Shown here in pieces: positions 24,174-25,478 of a DNA stretch of 25,478 nucleotides. The position numbers and the translations under genes are program-made. Source of the DNA: an uncultured Anaerostipes sp. (GTDB lineage Bacteria; Bacillota; Clostridia; Lachnospirales; Lachnospiraceae); the NCBI GenBank assembly GCA_900756035.1, contig CAAEIR010000406.1, positions 1 through 25,478 on the forward strand, read 5' to 3'. How positions within the stretch are numbered: the first letter of the stretch is position 1; each line of letters begins with the position of its first letter. The notes under the pieces are model-generated. The model was not told the DNA's origin, searched no databases, and saw only the letters and a program-made list of their open reading frames with translations.

Positions 24174-25382
24174 ATGAAATATGATGTGATCGTGATCGGC
24201 GGGGGAGCTTCCGGGATGATGGCTGCAATCACAGCGGCGGTCAATCACAGGAAGGTTCTCCTGCTGGAGCGAATGGATAAACTCGGAAAAAAGATTTTGG
24301 CAACAGGAAACGGAAGATGTAATTTGTCTAATGGATATTTAGATGAAAATTCTTACCGTGGAACACTGCCGCATTTTCCTTATGGAATGATTCAGGAATT
24401 CGGATTGGCGGAATTAATTGAATTTTTTGAATCCCTGGGGATGCTTGTGACGGAACAGGGCGGATATTATTATCCGGCTTCTTTGCAGGCGTCAACTGTG
24501 GCAGATACTCTAATTGGCAGGATACGAAGTCTGCCGATTGACGTTGTGACAGAATTTTATGTGGAAAGAGCGCAAAAGAAAAAGGAAACGTTCTATGTAT
24601 ATGGAAACGGACGGAGTTATCAGGCTCAACATTTGATTCTTGCTGCCGGAGGCTGTGCACAGGAGAAACTTGGAAGCGATGGAAGCGGCTATCGTCTGGC
24701 GAAAGGATTTCATCACAAAATTACCGACACATTTCCGGCGCTGGTTGCGCTGGAAGCGAATGGAAACTACTTGAAACAGATCGCGGGAGTTCGTAATGTC
24801 TGTGATCTTACGGTGCGTGCCAATGGCGAAGTGATTGCCCGACAGCGGGGAGAGGTTCAGTTTACCAAATACGGAATTTCCGGAATCCCGGTATTTCAGA
24901 TCAGTCGATTTGCTATAGATGCCATTCGGAAAAAGAAAAAGGTGACGGTCACTTTAAACTTAATGCCGGAAATGATAACTTTAGAAGAAACTGCAAGAAG
25001 TTTTTTGAAATGCTGTGGCTATAAGACGGCAGAAGAATTTTTTCAGGGGTTCTTGAACAAAAAATTGGTATATGGATTATTTACCCGGTTAAAAATCGAT
25101 CCCGGACAGCCGGTAACAAATTTGTCAGAGAAGGACTTTATGAGAATTCTCGCACTGATTCGGGAGTTCCCGGTAGAAATCAGCGGATATAAAGGATATG
25201 ACATGGCGCAGGTAACTGCCGGAGGAGTATCTACAAAAGAAGTCATTCAAGGGAGTCTGGAATCAAAAATACTGCCGGGGTTATATATTGTCGGGGAATT
25301 ACTGGATGTTGACGGAACATGTGGAGGATATAATCTTCAGTGGGCTTTTACATCCGGATATATTGCAGGAAGCAGAATATAA
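24174..25382 (+). CDS. HI0933-family FAD-dependent oxidoreductase
   Basis: A 402-residue flavoprotein of the HI0933/YhiN family (often annotated as BaiN-like or aminoacetone oxidase family). The N-terminal dinucleotide fold has VIGGGASGMMAAI (7-19), LLERMDKLGKKILATGNGRCNLSN (30-53) and the second FAD contact LILAAGGCAQ (near 154-163). The C-terminal signature TAGGVSTKEVIQGSLESK and the closing GELLDVDGTCGGYNLQWAFTSGYIAG are characteristic. The substrate is unknown; members have been linked to flavin reduction steps and to tRNA or bile-acid chemistry, none of which the sequence decides. GGGAGGATAAGG precedes the ATG, 41 bp after the BofC-C-like gene. A terminator follows. Confidence 0.93.
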   Translation: MKYDVIVIGGGASGMMAAITAAVNHRKVLLLERMDKLGKKILATGNGRCNLSNGYLDENSYRGTLPHFPYGMIQEFGLAELIEFFESLGMLVTEQGGYYYPASLQASTVADTLIGRIRSLPIDVVTEFYVERAQKKKETFYVYGNGRSYQAQHLILAAGGCAQEKLGSDGSGYRLAKGFHHKITDTFPALVALEANGNYLKQIAGVRNVCDLTVRANGEVIARQRGEVQFTKYGISGIPVFQISRFAIDAIRKKKKVTVTLNLMPEMITLEETARSFLKCCGYKTAEEFFQGFLNKKLVYGLFTRLKIDPGQPVTNLSEKDFMRILALIREFPVEISGYKGYDMAQVTAGGVSTKEVIQGSLESKILPGLYIVGELLDVDGTCGGYNLQWAFTSGYIAGSRI

Positions 25383-25394
25383 AGATCAGAACAT

Positions 25395-25440
25395 AAAAAA
25401 GCAGAAGATGAGATTCTTAGAATCTGTCTTCTGTTTTTTT
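25395..25440 (+). terminator. Intrinsic terminator after the flavoprotein gene
   Basis: AAAAAAGCAGAAGA pairs with TCTTCTGTTTTTT (one bulged G), and AGATTC pairs with GAATCT inside it. The 3' arm ends in seven T at 25434-25440. Confidence 0.9.
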
Positions 25441-25462
25441 GTTCCGATTGATTATGGAGCAC

Positions 25463-25468
25463 TTGACA
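25463..25468 (+). promoter_or_regulatory. Possible -35 element at the right edge
   Basis: A perfect TTGACA lies ten bases before the end of the window, just past the terminator. Its -10 and any gene would lie outside, so this is only a hint that another transcription unit begins here. Confidence 0.3.
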
Positions 25469-25478
25469 AATAATAATA

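Noticed and set aside
25288..25473. 61-codon frame at the right edge
   Set aside because: It overlaps the end of the flavoprotein gene and runs through the terminator hairpin.

Overview
The window looks like a chromosomal segment of a low-GC, endospore-forming anaerobic member of the Clostridia, most likely Lachnospiraceae. The reasons are the AT-rich coding sequence with strong AGGAGG ribosome binding sites, the sporulation pair yqfC-yqfD, a short-form HisG with HisZ, an RqcH-type NFACT protein, and a PhoH-YbeY pair. It reads mostly as core genome. I see no phage, transposon, CRISPR array, tRNA or rRNA, and no gene-free stretch longer than about 180 bases.

Layout. Positions 1-1091 hold a truncated VTT/DedA-like membrane protein and a small XRE-type regulator, both on the minus strand. 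A GGDEF protein with an NTF2/SnoaL-like N-terminus follows at 1092-2108 (+). Positions 2285-7474 are a compact mannitol operon: mtlR (PRD activator with EIIB-like and EIIA-like domains), mtlA (fused EIICBA, so no separate mtlF is needed) and mtlD. A strong hairpin separates it from the convergent rqcH gene (7568-9310, -). Overlapping divergent promoters then serve rqcH and a gene of unknown function (9461-10471, +).

Positions 10595-15601 are a histidine biosynthesis operon, hisZ-hisG-hisD-hisB-hisIE. Its last gene carries an extra, apparently degenerate HisF-like barrel in front of HisI and HisE. A 40-residue membrane peptide gene, an unusual hairpin, alaS and rpsU follow, each preceded by its own promoter or spacer. 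Positions 18941-25382 continue with yqfC, yqfD, phoH, ybeY, a flippase-like multipass membrane protein of the SpoVB type, a small BofC-C-like membrane-anchored protein, and an HI0933-type flavoprotein ending at a terminator.

How the genes work together. MtlA imports and phosphorylates mannitol, MtlD converts mannitol 1-phosphate to fructose 6-phosphate, and MtlR senses PTS phosphorylation to control both. HisG and HisZ form the first enzyme of histidine synthesis, HisIE performs steps two and three, and HisB and HisD act late. hisA, hisF, hisH and hisC are not in the window. RqcH, AlaS, bS21 and YbeY all belong to translation or ribosome quality control; RqcH uses the alanyl-tRNA that AlaS makes.

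I did not find a clearly new multi-gene system. The most unusual items are the HisF-like/HisIE fusion with a lost catalytic acid, a candidate sigma-E promoter embedded in the rpsU terminator, a long hairpin before alaS whose U and A tracts are on the wrong sides for a terminator, and missing second PRD histidines in MtlR.
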